Below are positions 54,900 through 63,068 of a stretch of 64,000 bases of DNA, one piece after another (the stretch's first letter is position 1; each line of letters begins with the position of its first letter). Below the pieces are notes generated by a model. It was not told where the DNA came from, did not search any database, and saw only the letters and a program-made list of their open reading frames with translations. Source of the DNA: Paraburkholderia sp. HP33-1 (lineage in GTDB: Bacteria > Pseudomonadota > Gammaproteobacteria > Burkholderiales > Burkholderiaceae); the NCBI RefSeq assembly GCF_021390595.1, contig NZ_JAJEJR010000003.1, positions 248,001-312,000 on the forward strand. Reading direction: 5' to 3'. The position numbers were made by a program, and so were the translations under genes.

Positions 54900-55433
54900 T
54901 CATTTGTTAGTGACCGGCTCGTCGGCGGATGCCGCTTGCGGCTTCGGCGCCTTGGCGAGCGCCTCGAGCAATGCAGGGTCTCTCAACACCTTGCTGACCA
55001 GGCCTTCCGCGCCACTCTTGCCATCCATATACGTTTGCAGATTGGCGAGTTGCGTACGCGCCTCGAGCAGTTGCGCGAGCGCATCAACCTTCTTCGCGAT
55101 GTTTGCGGGCGAGAAGTCCTCCATGCTTTCGAACGTGATATCGACCATCAGATGACCCTCGTTCGTTAGCGTGTTGGGCACCGCGAACGCAACACGTGGC
55201 TTCATGGCTTTCATTCGCTCATCGAAGTTATCGATGTCGATATTGAAGAACTTTCTATCACCAACGGCAGGCAACGGTTCGAGCGGCTTACCCGACAAGT
55301 CGGCGAGGACGCCCATCACGAACGGAAGCTCGACCTTCTTTTCTGAACCGTAAATTTCCACGTCGTATTCGATCTGGACGCGGGGAGCACGATTACGTGC
55401 GATAAATTTTTGAGAACTGTTAGAAGCTGACAT
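54900..55433 (-). CDS. tssB: T6SS contractile sheath small subunit TssB (VipA)
   Basis: 177 residues. SSQKFIARNRAPRVQIEYDV, LPFVMGVLADLSG and FNIDIDNFDERMKAMKPRVA, then FEDFSP-like FESMEDFSP, are all typical. The C-terminal helix is the part that ClpV and TagJ bind in other systems. It heads the tssB-tssC-hcp run. About 210 bases without a gene separate it from the upstream DotU/OmpA gene; the promoter for the main right-arm operon probably lies there. A 12-bp palindrome AGCAGTACTGCT at 55472-55483 is a possible operator. Confidence 0.94.
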   Translation of the reverse strand: MSASNSSQKFIARNRAPRVQIEYDVEIYGSEKKVELPFVMGVLADLSGKPLEPLPAVGDRKFFNIDIDNFDERMKAMKPRVAFAVPNTLTNEGHLMVDITFESMEDFSPANIAKKVDALAQLLEARTQLANLQTYMDGKSGAEGLVSKVLRDPALLEALAKAPKPQAASADEPVTNK

Positions 55434-55471
55434 GGTGCTCTGACGTTATTCGCTCAAAGAAAAGGATAAGC

Positions 55472-55483
55472 AGCAGTACTGCT
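55472..55483. promoter_or_regulatory. 12-bp palindrome upstream of tssB, possible operator
   Basis: AGCAGTACTGCT is a perfect palindrome 39 bases before the tssB start. Its position suits a regulator site for the sheath operon. No known consensus was matched. Confidence 0.3.
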
Positions 55484-55645
55484 AACCATTTGCATGAAAA
55501 TCTGTAACGGGATGATGGTAAGTCTCAATCCTGCGGGAAGATATGGGCCATTGCCCAAATGTCTATCGTGTTCGCCTGTACAGATGCCTGGTACGATCTG
55601 TTTCAGAAATGGAAGCGCGATAACACCGATCCGAGACAGATGTCT

Positions 55646-57889
55646 TTAGCGCGTCGACGAGTCGGGAACAAGCGTGATTTCGACACGGCGATTGGTCTCG
55701 CGCCCCTGGCTGCTTGCATTACTGGCGATCGGGCGAGTATCGCCATATCCTTGAATTGCGAAACGCGTGACGGGCAACGACTCGCTGTTGACAAACCAAT
55801 CGCGAATCGCCCGCGCGCGCGCCTCGGAGAGTGCCTGATTCGCCGCGCTCGGACCCACGTTATCAGTGTGGCCCGCGATCACGATCCGCTTGTCCGGGTT
55901 CGCGCGAATCAGATCGAGTACACCGTTGAGTCGTGGCTCTGCACCTGACTTCAGCGTCGTCTTCCCGCTGTCGAACAATGAGAGGTTGTCGATCGTTACA
56001 GCAGATAGCGGCGAATGTGTGGCGATCGATGGTGAATGCCATGTCGCGGTCGCCTGTTCGAGCGCGATTTGCAACGCATTCCCCCGGTACAGGTCCCAAC
56101 CGATCCCTGTCGGCACGTCGCCGCTCGCATAGCGAGCAAGCTCGTTGGACTGTCTGCGCAACGATTCAAATCGCTCACGCTTCGCATCCGCAGAGGCCGC
56201 AGGTATGCGCGTGTAGGCATCGAGATCGTTGGCGACTCGCGTAACCAACCGGCTGTTCGACCATGCCGACACACCGATCGACACCATCAAAACGCAGGCC
56301 GACGCAGCCACCGTGTGCAACGCCCCGTCGTACCGCTTGTACCACCTGGCCTTTGGAAGTCGAACGCTCGCCTTTCGCGCAACGGTCGCAAGCGGAGGCA
56401 GAGACAGCGGCTTCGGATGTGCCTTCGGCGTCGTCAGCGGCGGCCGAAGCCCCGTTTTACCGGTCAACCATCGCGTCCATGCGCCGGGGCGCATCGGCGG
56501 GTGTCCGATGTCGGCCAACAGCAAGCCGCGCAACGAGAAAGGCGCGGTGTTTGCCAGCGATGAAAGGATCGACAACAGTGCCGCATCTTCTAGCCAGTCG
56601 AATACCGCATGCCCCAGACCGGCACGCGACGCCCGCTCTGGGTGTGCGGCAGTGAGCCATGCCTGATCCAGCTGTTCCCTGAGCGCTTGCACATGTTTCC
56701 GTGCGCTTCCAGTCGCAGGGTGCATCGCCGATATATCGATGGCATTGCCGATCCAGACCGGTTTCACAGCGGGGTCGCCATTTGAGCCGAGGCACGCGTA
56801 TATCGCGAAATAGCAGGGTAAGACGAACGCTTTTGGACCGATGCTAGCGTCGAGTTCATGCTTCCAGCGCGAAAACTCGCGGCGAATCACCGCGTCATCG
56901 CAATCGCCGTCAGGAACGAGAGGCATCAGCACGGCATCCGGCGGACGTTGATGCGACTCCATCACCGTGGTTATCACGCCAGACAGCTCCTGCGGGGTCC
57001 GAACAGGCAGCCACACGGCATCGCCGTTGCGGCGCAACGTGGATGCTTGCCCATCACGTGCGAACAACGCACCAGCATGTGGCCCGATGACGAGAACAAT
57101 CAACAACTCACGCACGTTGCCGATGTGAATGTCTTCGTCTTCGTGCGTCTCCCTCCGTTGCCCGTAAGCTGGCAAGACGGCGGCGCCTAGTGCCGTCAAC
57201 AGGACAAGGCCGAGCACAACGGGCCACCCGGGTTGGAGAGCGAGTGGCAAACCTAGCCATATCAGGCCCGCTATCGAAACAGTGATCCAGATCAGCGCTG
57301 CACGGTAGCGGTCTACGTAAATCATTGCAAACGCTCCGTCTGGATTGGATTGCTCTGTGTGGCCGGTGTTTGAGGCAAACAACGCGGTTTCCGCCGAGTC
57401 GGGTATGGATAACACCGCTGTGCCACGCCTATGCGAGCTCAACGCCGACTTCATCCGTTCGAGATAGGTTGCGACGTTTTCTCGTCCCCCGTCGAAGCCC
57501 AGCTCCAGCAAGACGCTGTAGAACTCGAATCGGGCTACGTCCTGACGGCCACCGTTCACCACCGCGTCGATCCGTTCCCATACCCGTGCGGCCCCATCGC
57601 GCACGCCGTGAAAGCGCGCCTGCAACGGGTCACGCAACCATTCCTCGTGTTGCCTGGAGGGCAATGCATGCAACGTCAATTCATCGAGCAGAACGCATTG
57701 CGCGAGGCTGATTTCCCGAATGTCCGTTGCCGGAAAGGTTCGGTCCTGCATTTCCTGCTGTAGCGTCTCGACCAACGTGCAACAACGCGCACGCCAAAAA
57801 GGAATAGCCGGGATCTGCGCGCCGGCGGACAGCAGCGCTGCATGCAACGCGGTCGCTCGCATCAGCGCGATCGTTGAATCAAACATCAT
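55646..57889 (-). CDS. T6SS-associated DotU-like/OmpA fusion membrane protein
   Basis: 747 residues. Residues ~30-160 are DotU-like (ISLAQCVLLDELTLHALPSR, FYSVLLELGFDGGRENVATY). Two membrane segments follow near 200-240, then a cytosolic IcmF-like stretch with LLIVLVIGPHAGALFARDG and later VLPCYFAIYACLG. A further membrane segment lies near 540 (ALHTVAASACVLMVSIGVSA). The end is an OmpA-like wall-binding domain (IVIAGHTDNVGPSAANQAL, then ETNRRVEITLVPD). It combines parts of TssL and TssM on one chain. The start is ATG 57889 or 57886. It begins about 25 bases after the last pilin gene, on the same strand. Its job beside a regular TssL is not known; an accessory wall anchor is inferred. Confidence 0.8.
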   Translation of the reverse strand: MMFDSTIALMRATALHAALLSAGAQIPAIPFWRARCCTLVETLQQEMQDRTFPATDIREISLAQCVLLDELTLHALPSRQHEEWLRDPLQARFHGVRDGAARVWERIDAVVNGGRQDVARFEFYSVLLELGFDGGRENVATYLERMKSALSSHRRGTAVLSIPDSAETALFASNTGHTEQSNPDGAFAMIYVDRYRAALIWITVSIAGLIWLGLPLALQPGWPVVLGLVLLTALGAAVLPAYGQRRETHEDEDIHIGNVRELLIVLVIGPHAGALFARDGQASTLRRNGDAVWLPVRTPQELSGVITTVMESHQRPPDAVLMPLVPDGDCDDAVIRREFSRWKHELDASIGPKAFVLPCYFAIYACLGSNGDPAVKPVWIGNAIDISAMHPATGSARKHVQALREQLDQAWLTAAHPERASRAGLGHAVFDWLEDAALLSILSSLANTAPFSLRGLLLADIGHPPMRPGAWTRWLTGKTGLRPPLTTPKAHPKPLSLPPLATVARKASVRLPKARWYKRYDGALHTVAASACVLMVSIGVSAWSNSRLVTRVANDLDAYTRIPAASADAKRERFESLRRQSNELARYASGDVPTGIGWDLYRGNALQIALEQATATWHSPSIATHSPLSAVTIDNLSLFDSGKTTLKSGAEPRLNGVLDLIRANPDKRIVIAGHTDNVGPSAANQALSEARARAIRDWFVNSESLPVTRFAIQGYGDTRPIASNASSQGRETNRRVEITLVPDSSTR

Positions 57890-57914
57890 GGAAAAAGTAT
57901 TCCCGGCGGCAACG

Positions 57915-58478
57915 TCATGGCATCTCGACGACATAGGTGACGAATGTGTTGACCATACCGGCCGTGGGTTGCCCAGTTGCGTAGTAGCCGGCGACGAAAT
58001 CGACCGACGTCGGATTTGTGGACGTGATCGGAACGATTTTCATCGTGGACCGGTCGCCGACCTTGATCCGCGTTCCGTCGGCATGGGCCAACATGACCTG
58101 CACATTGGTTGCCGACGTCGTGCCGCTCACGCTCTGCAGTTTTAGATTTCCGGTATTGGGATCGGTCGATGAACCGCTCTCGAAATACACGCGCGCACCC
58201 GTCACGCCGCTCTCGCATTGCATCGTGATAGTGAAGCCCTTTGTGCCGTTGGCTACCGGGCCGGCCGTCGGCAGCGACTTCGTCGAGAGCGTCGGCAACG
58301 TGACCGTCATGTCAGGCGAACTGATCAGTGAACACGTCGTCGCGTTATAGGTGCCACTAAAGTTGAGCGTGACCGAAGGCGAGCCTTGCGCATGTGCGCA
58401 AATAGATCCCGACAGCGCGCCCGCGATCACGCCGAGAATGAGTCCGGCAATTCGAAAGTATCTGCAAATATTTTTCAT
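57915..58478 (-). CDS. Fimbrial (pilin-domain) protein, second pilin of the operon
   Basis: 187 residues. Signal peptide to CAHAQ, then a pilin domain: VTLNFSGTYNATTCSLISSP with its conserved cysteine, LPTLSTKSLPTAGP shared with the first pilin, GFTITMQCESG with the partner cysteine, and the C-terminal strand FVTYVVEMP. It is similar to the first pilin and could be a minor or terminating subunit. A GGAGGTCAGGAAATG start is strong. It is the last gene of the pilus operon and lies just before the DotU/OmpA gene. Pilins are secreted to the periplasm and assembled by donor-strand exchange at the usher. Confidence 0.88.
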   Translation of the reverse strand: MKNICRYFRIAGLILGVIAGALSGSICAHAQGSPSVTLNFSGTYNATTCSLISSPDMTVTLPTLSTKSLPTAGPVANGTKGFTITMQCESGVTGARVYFESGSSTDPNTGNLKLQSVSGTTSATNVQVMLAHADGTRIKVGDRSTMKIVPITSTNPTSVDFVAGYYATGQPTAGMVNTFVTYVVEMP

Positions 58479-58551
58479 TTCCTGACCTCCACTGTCGGCG
58501 GAATCTTCGAATCCGCAGCGCTGGAGCTGCCCACTCATCGGCCTTTGCACG

Positions 58552-61389
58552 TCAGCGAAGAGAACTGACGAGCGCCGCGCCCGCTGAACGTTGTGCCACG
58601 GACTTTGCCGGCGGAGACCAGATGAGCGTTGGATCACAGCTCAGCTTGATGCGTGCGACGATCCCCACGTGCTGACTGCTGTCCGCGTTGTCGTCGTCCG
58701 GTACCGTGTAGGGCATCACGCAATGCTGCGCTGCGCCGTTGCCCCAGCGCGCCAGCAGCTTGCCTTCGTGCTCGAGGCCGCGCAGGTACGCGAGGCCCCC
58801 CTGGCCGACGATGCCCACCGCTTTCTCGGATTCGTCGAACAGCTCAGTGCCCATCGGCATGGCTTTGCCTTCGCGATCCGAGACCTCGGCAAAAATCGGT
58901 GTGCCCTGCGTGGTCGCAATCTTCACCTTCACGAGCGAATTCGCGCGCGGCACGATTTCCTCACTCGTGTTGCCCAGTTCAATGTCAAGCGGCACGTCGC
59001 TTGGATCCAGCGCCACCGTGTTGACGCGGTATGGCGTCAGCGAAGACACCACCGCATAGCCATTTGCGTCAATCCGCGCGCCCTGACCATTGATGATCCG
59101 GCCACCATTTGCCCCTTTCGCCTCGACTAGCGCGAACGCCTGGCCAAGCGGCGGGCTCAACGTGACGCCGCCACTGTGAATGACGACCGCACCGTCGGCG
59201 TTGAACGCGGCCTGACGCGTCTGATTGCTGATCGATGCGTTGCCATTGTAGGTACCGAACGGCGCGCGATATATCGCGTACCCCCCCGTGGAAACGCTCC
59301 GATTTTCGCCGGATACGATGCGCGACGCATTGACACCGTAGCTGATCGGCGTGGCTCCCGTTGTGTTGCCCGATGCTGTGGCCTGTATCGTGCTGTCTCC
59401 GTTCGAGCTGCGCGAAAGATTGGTTGTCAGATAGTCGAACGTATGATGCTCGTTCGAGTCGACCTTACCCAGTGGAATCGTGAGATTCAAACCAACCTGC
59501 GTGCTGAGCTGCGAGTTCTGCAGGCGCGAGCGTTGCGCATATAGCGAGTAGGACAACCGCTTGTACAAGCTGTTGAAGCCAACCTGATACTGAAGATCGT
59601 AGCCCTTCGATGCGCCCCAATAGTTCTGCGAACTGCCGGCAATGTAAACGGAACTCGACTCACCGATTGGCTGGTTGATATTCAACTGCAGACGGCTGCG
59701 CGTACGGTAGTCGTGTTGGCCAGAGGTGTCTCGCGGGTCATAGCGCGCGTAGATCGCGTCATGCAGGCTGTAGAAGCGTGCGGTCGAGTAGCGATAAGCC
59801 GCAACGGAGAAATTCGTGTTCGGACCTGGAAGAAGCTTGCTGTAGCTGATCCGGGTACTGTAGCCGGGACGGCCACCCGACACGCCGGGGATATTCGTTC
59901 CCGACGTGGTTACATCGAGCGCGAATGCGCCGGCCGGCGTATTGAGCGCGACACCAACCAGAGCAGCCCAGTAACCTTCAGAGAACTGTGCACCAGTGTA
60001 GCCGGTCAACAGGTTTGTCAGGCCGCGCTGATAAACCGCCTGCGCCACCCACGGATGGTTATTCAGCACGGTATCGCGATAGACACCGGTCGTCAGATTG
60101 AAACGCGAGACGCCTGGCCGCAGCAACTGCGGCACGGATGCAAACGGCACGAGAAAAGTCCGCTGACGGCCGTCGGCTTCCGTGATAGTGACCCGAAGGT
60201 CGCCGCCGTAACCTGTAGCCGGCAGGTCGTTTAGTTCAAACGGCCCGGGCGGCACGCTGGTCTCGGCCACGATGATGTTGTTCTGACGCACGGTGACGCG
60301 TGCATTGGTATCAGCCACACCACGCACAACCGGTGCGTAGGAACGCATGGAGTCCGGCAACATGCGGTCGTCGCTGGAAAGCTGGACGCCGCGCACATTG
60401 AATGAGTCGAAGACGTCGCCGCTCGTCGAGCTGTCGCCGATCGTCAATTGACTCTTAAGCGCCGTGACATCGTGCTGCGCAAACAGTGCAACGCTTTGCC
60501 AGTGCGTGCCGGAACCCCGGTTCTGCCAGCTTGCGGTCGACCACTGGCGGAAACGCCAGCCGTTCACGTTGATCCCACTTTGCAGACCGAGATAGGCACT
60601 GCTGAAATCTCCAGCGCCACTGTTCTGGTGAGTGGTATAGCTGGCGAGACTGTATTGCACGAAGCCCGCGTTGATCCCGTTGTCCCAACGCGATGGATCG
60701 ACGTACCCCGCTGCCTCCTTGCGCAATTCAATCTGCGGAATCGACAGATCGAGTTGCAGATCCGCGGTGTTGAACGATGCGACCGATCCCGGTACCGCAT
60801 CCGCCAGCGGGATGCATCGCAATGACGCATTCGTGTCGTCAAAGTCGCTTTTTTCCGCTTCCTTTAAGCGCTCGAGCACGCGCTCGGTATCTACGCCAGC
60901 CCGGTCCAGGCTCGACGTCGTGAAGCAGGGCGCAGCGATATCCGAACCCGGTACCGCCTGAAACAGAACATCGAAGCGTCCGCGCTTCTTGCCGTTGATG
61001 AACAGTTCGAGCGGATAGACACCGGGAGCAACGGGATTGCCTCGCGTATAACGCGACAAATCGGCGACGTTGCCCGTAAAGAATGCTGGATTAAACTCAA
61101 CTTCCTGCGGGGCCTCCGCAGAAGGTACATTCGAAGTCGGCATGGTAGCCGACGCACCCGTAGGCGCAACTTCTCCGTTGGCAACGGCCGCCTGTTGCGG
61201 CAACTCGGGCACTGCGCAGTCGCTGGACGACTTTGCCGACGAGTCCGGAGCACACGCGGCGACCGCGGAATTCGCGGAAAAGACCCAGCCCGACGCTACA
61301 ATTGCCGCCCAAGCCAATGGATGGAACCTGAACGGGACATTACCAAGTACTGCCTCGATTGCCGCCTTACTATTCCGCACGCCCAACAT
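58552..61389 (-). CDS. Outer-membrane fimbrial usher (FimD/PapC family)
   Basis: 945 residues, larger than most ushers. A signal region (LAWAAIVASGWVFSANSAVA) is followed by ~65 residues rich in Ser/Pro/Ala that ordinary ushers lack. Then comes the N-terminal domain VEFNPAFFTGNVADLSRYTR, with GVYPLELFINGKKRGRFDVL. The 24-strand pore and plug follow (PVVRGVADTNARVTVRQNNI, FELNDLPATGYGGDLRVTIT), with the C-terminal domains at the end. It passes chaperone-bound pilins across the outer membrane. ATG 61389 is chosen (an upstream TTG at 61401 is less likely). It is 12 bases after the chaperone stop. Confidence 0.92.
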   Translation of the reverse strand: MLGVRNSKAAIEAVLGNVPFRFHPLAWAAIVASGWVFSANSAVAACAPDSSAKSSSDCAVPELPQQAAVANGEVAPTGASATMPTSNVPSAEAPQEVEFNPAFFTGNVADLSRYTRGNPVAPGVYPLELFINGKKRGRFDVLFQAVPGSDIAAPCFTTSSLDRAGVDTERVLERLKEAEKSDFDDTNASLRCIPLADAVPGSVASFNTADLQLDLSIPQIELRKEAAGYVDPSRWDNGINAGFVQYSLASYTTHQNSGAGDFSSAYLGLQSGINVNGWRFRQWSTASWQNRGSGTHWQSVALFAQHDVTALKSQLTIGDSSTSGDVFDSFNVRGVQLSSDDRMLPDSMRSYAPVVRGVADTNARVTVRQNNIIVAETSVPPGPFELNDLPATGYGGDLRVTITEADGRQRTFLVPFASVPQLLRPGVSRFNLTTGVYRDTVLNNHPWVAQAVYQRGLTNLLTGYTGAQFSEGYWAALVGVALNTPAGAFALDVTTSGTNIPGVSGGRPGYSTRISYSKLLPGPNTNFSVAAYRYSTARFYSLHDAIYARYDPRDTSGQHDYRTRSRLQLNINQPIGESSSVYIAGSSQNYWGASKGYDLQYQVGFNSLYKRLSYSLYAQRSRLQNSQLSTQVGLNLTIPLGKVDSNEHHTFDYLTTNLSRSSNGDSTIQATASGNTTGATPISYGVNASRIVSGENRSVSTGGYAIYRAPFGTYNGNASISNQTRQAAFNADGAVVIHSGGVTLSPPLGQAFALVEAKGANGGRIINGQGARIDANGYAVVSSLTPYRVNTVALDPSDVPLDIELGNTSEEIVPRANSLVKVKIATTQGTPIFAEVSDREGKAMPMGTELFDESEKAVGIVGQGGLAYLRGLEHEGKLLARWGNGAAQHCVMPYTVPDDDNADSSQHVGIVARIKLSCDPTLIWSPPAKSVAQRSAGAALVSSLR

Positions 61390-61401
61390 CCCGTATTCCA
61401 A

Positions 61402-62175
61402 TTATTGATTCTTTTTCGCTTCCGCGCTTTGAGCGCTACCGAGTTCCGCCGAGTCCTTGATCTCTGTACCGAAGTCGTTTAGAACCGTATAGGAAACCGT
61501 GGCAGGAGCTTTGATATCGAGCTTTCCTTCTTCTGGAAGGAAATCAACGTGACCGAACGGTGGCGCCATATTGGGCACAAGAACGACTTTCCTGTTTGCC
61601 GTTTCCACTTCAGCCATACCGACGGAAATGTAGTATGGCGTAGGATTTTCCAGACGAACGACGCTCTGACCCTTGTCGTCCGACTCGACGTGCCACTTCA
61701 ATTGCGCCCGCCCGGCCGTTGGATCATCTAGCAGCGACGCGGGCCGGTAGAACATCTTGATTCGAGTACGGAACGCGAGCTGGATCATGTTCCGGTCATC
61801 AGCGTCCTTAGGCTTCGGCGGGACCTCCAGAACGTTCAACCAATAGACGGATTCGCGGTCCTTCGGCATGTCGCCGCCCGCGAACATGATGCGCAAAGCC
61901 TGACCTCTGTGAGGCTCGACTCGAAATACCGACGGCAGCAGGGTGAACGGCACCTTGATTTCATTCGGCGCAGCTGCTGCATCGCCATCGTCCAGCCATG
62001 CTTGAACCAGGACCGGGCGGTTATCAACGTTGTTCAAGCGAACATTGACTTCGCGGTTTTGCGCCGGATAGACGACTCGCGTACCGGTAATGGTGATAGC
62101 AGCTTGCGCAGCAAACGAGGCCACGCTGCAGGCGACCGCTGCGGCCAACAAAATAGGAAACTTCATTGAAGACAT
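61402..62175 (-). CDS. Periplasmic pilus chaperone (PapD/FimC family)
   Basis: 257 residues. Signal peptide (LLAAAVACSVASFAAQA), then the two immunoglobulin-like domains. ITITGTRVVYPAQNREVNVR, VQAWLDDGD, PFTLLPSVFRVEPHRGQALR and ESVYWLNVLEVPPKPK show the usual donor strand and the conserved arginine and lysine that hold pilin C-termini. The C-terminal domain contains PTPYYISVGMAEV. It folds and caps pilin subunits before delivery to the usher. ATG 62175 is chosen because GGAGGAG lies five bases upstream; ATG 62166 lies inside. A hairpin separates it from the pilin gene. Confidence 0.93.
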   Translation of the reverse strand: MSSMKFPILLAAAVACSVASFAAQAAITITGTRVVYPAQNREVNVRLNNVDNRPVLVQAWLDDGDAAAAPNEIKVPFTLLPSVFRVEPHRGQALRIMFAGGDMPKDRESVYWLNVLEVPPKPKDADDRNMIQLAFRTRIKMFYRPASLLDDPTAGRAQLKWHVESDDKGQSVVRLENPTPYYISVGMAEVETANRKVVLVPNMAPPFGHVDFLPEEGKLDIKAPATVSYTVLNDFGTEIKDSAELGSAQSAEAKKNQ

Positions 62176-62211
62176 TCGCTCCTCCACGCGACAGATAAGC
62201 GGAATGTCACT

Positions 62212-62244
62212 TCGGGCTGCCTCCGAAACAGGAAAGCAGCCCGA
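62212..62244 (-). terminator. Intercistronic hairpin after the first pilin gene
   Basis: The 9-bp stem TCGGGCTGC (62212-62220) and GCAGCCCGA (62236-62244) with a 15-base loop lies between the first pilin stop and the chaperone start. No U-run follows. Such elements after major pilin genes often cause partial termination or protect upstream mRNA, giving excess pilin. Confidence 0.6.
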
Positions 62245-62265
62245 TGCCATCCGGCTTGGATTGAC

Positions 62266-62811
62266 TTACTGGTATGCCAACGTGTAGCGAACAACAGCAG
62301 TCACGTTACCGGCCGTTGCTGGGGCCGTTGCGTAGTACTGGCCGGCGTAGGTCATCGTTGCGGCCTGGTTGGTGATAGAAACATACGCACCCGTGTTACC
62401 CAGCAGAAGTGGCGTGTCCCCCACCATCGTGCCATTGCGGTCAAGCAATTGCACTTCGACATTCTGGGCCGGCGTAGCGACTGCCAGGTTAATTGCATTA
62501 CCCGTCTTCGGGTCCATGTTCGTGGTCTCGAAATGCGCCGCGACTTTGCTCAGCGTTGAAGGGCACTGTGACACTGAAATGGTGAACGCCTTGGAGCCGT
62601 AGGCGGCGCCAGCCGTAGGCAGCGACTTCGCAGACACAGTGGGCAGCGTGACCGTCTGGTCCTCGTCGCCCGCGTTGATTACACAGGTGTCGTCGGTCAG
62701 TTGGCCGTTGAACGTTACCTTACCGGTGCCCGGTGCAGTTTGAGCGAAAACCATCGGCGCGACGGACAGTCCCATCAGCGCGATCATGAGTTGCGTGACT
62801 TGTTTTTTCAT
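62266..62811 (-). CDS. Major fimbrial subunit (type 1-like pilin)
   Basis: 181 residues. Signal peptide to MVFAQ, then TGKVTFNGQLTDDTCVINAG with the first cysteine, LPTVSAKSLPTAGAAYGSKA, FTISVSQCPSTL with the second, and the C-terminal strand VTAVVRYTLAYQ whose penultimate tyrosine/aromatic pattern is usual for pilins. It is the first gene of the operon, with its own promoter region and a hairpin after it, so it is probably the shaft subunit. The start is ATG 62811, after GAGGAC. Confidence 0.9.
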   Translation of the reverse strand: MKKQVTQLMIALMGLSVAPMVFAQTAPGTGKVTFNGQLTDDTCVINAGDEDQTVTLPTVSAKSLPTAGAAYGSKAFTISVSQCPSTLSKVAAHFETTNMDPKTGNAINLAVATPAQNVEVQLLDRNGTMVGDTPLLLGNTGAYVSITNQAATMTYAGQYYATAPATAGNVTAVVRYTLAYQ

Positions 62812-62830
62812 CAGAGTCCTCTCTGTTGCT

Positions 62831-62858
62831 ATTTTTGAAAACGACAAACCCTTGTAAA
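62831..62858 (-). promoter_or_regulatory. Candidate promoter for the pilus operon
   Basis: Read on the minus strand, TTTACA (complement of 62853-62858) and AAAAAT (complement of 62831-62836) are spaced by 16 bases, about 20 bases before the pilin start codon. Matches are five and four of six. The short distance leaves little room for a leader, so other sites in 62860-63068 remain possible. Confidence 0.35.
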
Positions 62859-63068
62859 GCCAATGCTTCCGGCGATCGTCAAGGCAGAGGAATGATGTCA
62901 TTGAAGGGGACCACTGTTAATGGGCCGATACCCAAAATGAAAGACCACATTGGTCAGCCGGGAAGCGGCATGTCGGTTTCTCTAACTGGGCCGATCACAG
63001 GGTCAGCTATAAGCGCGGTAGAAGGTACAACGAGAACTACAGGCGCCGCCTGAGAAGCGCGGTAATTG

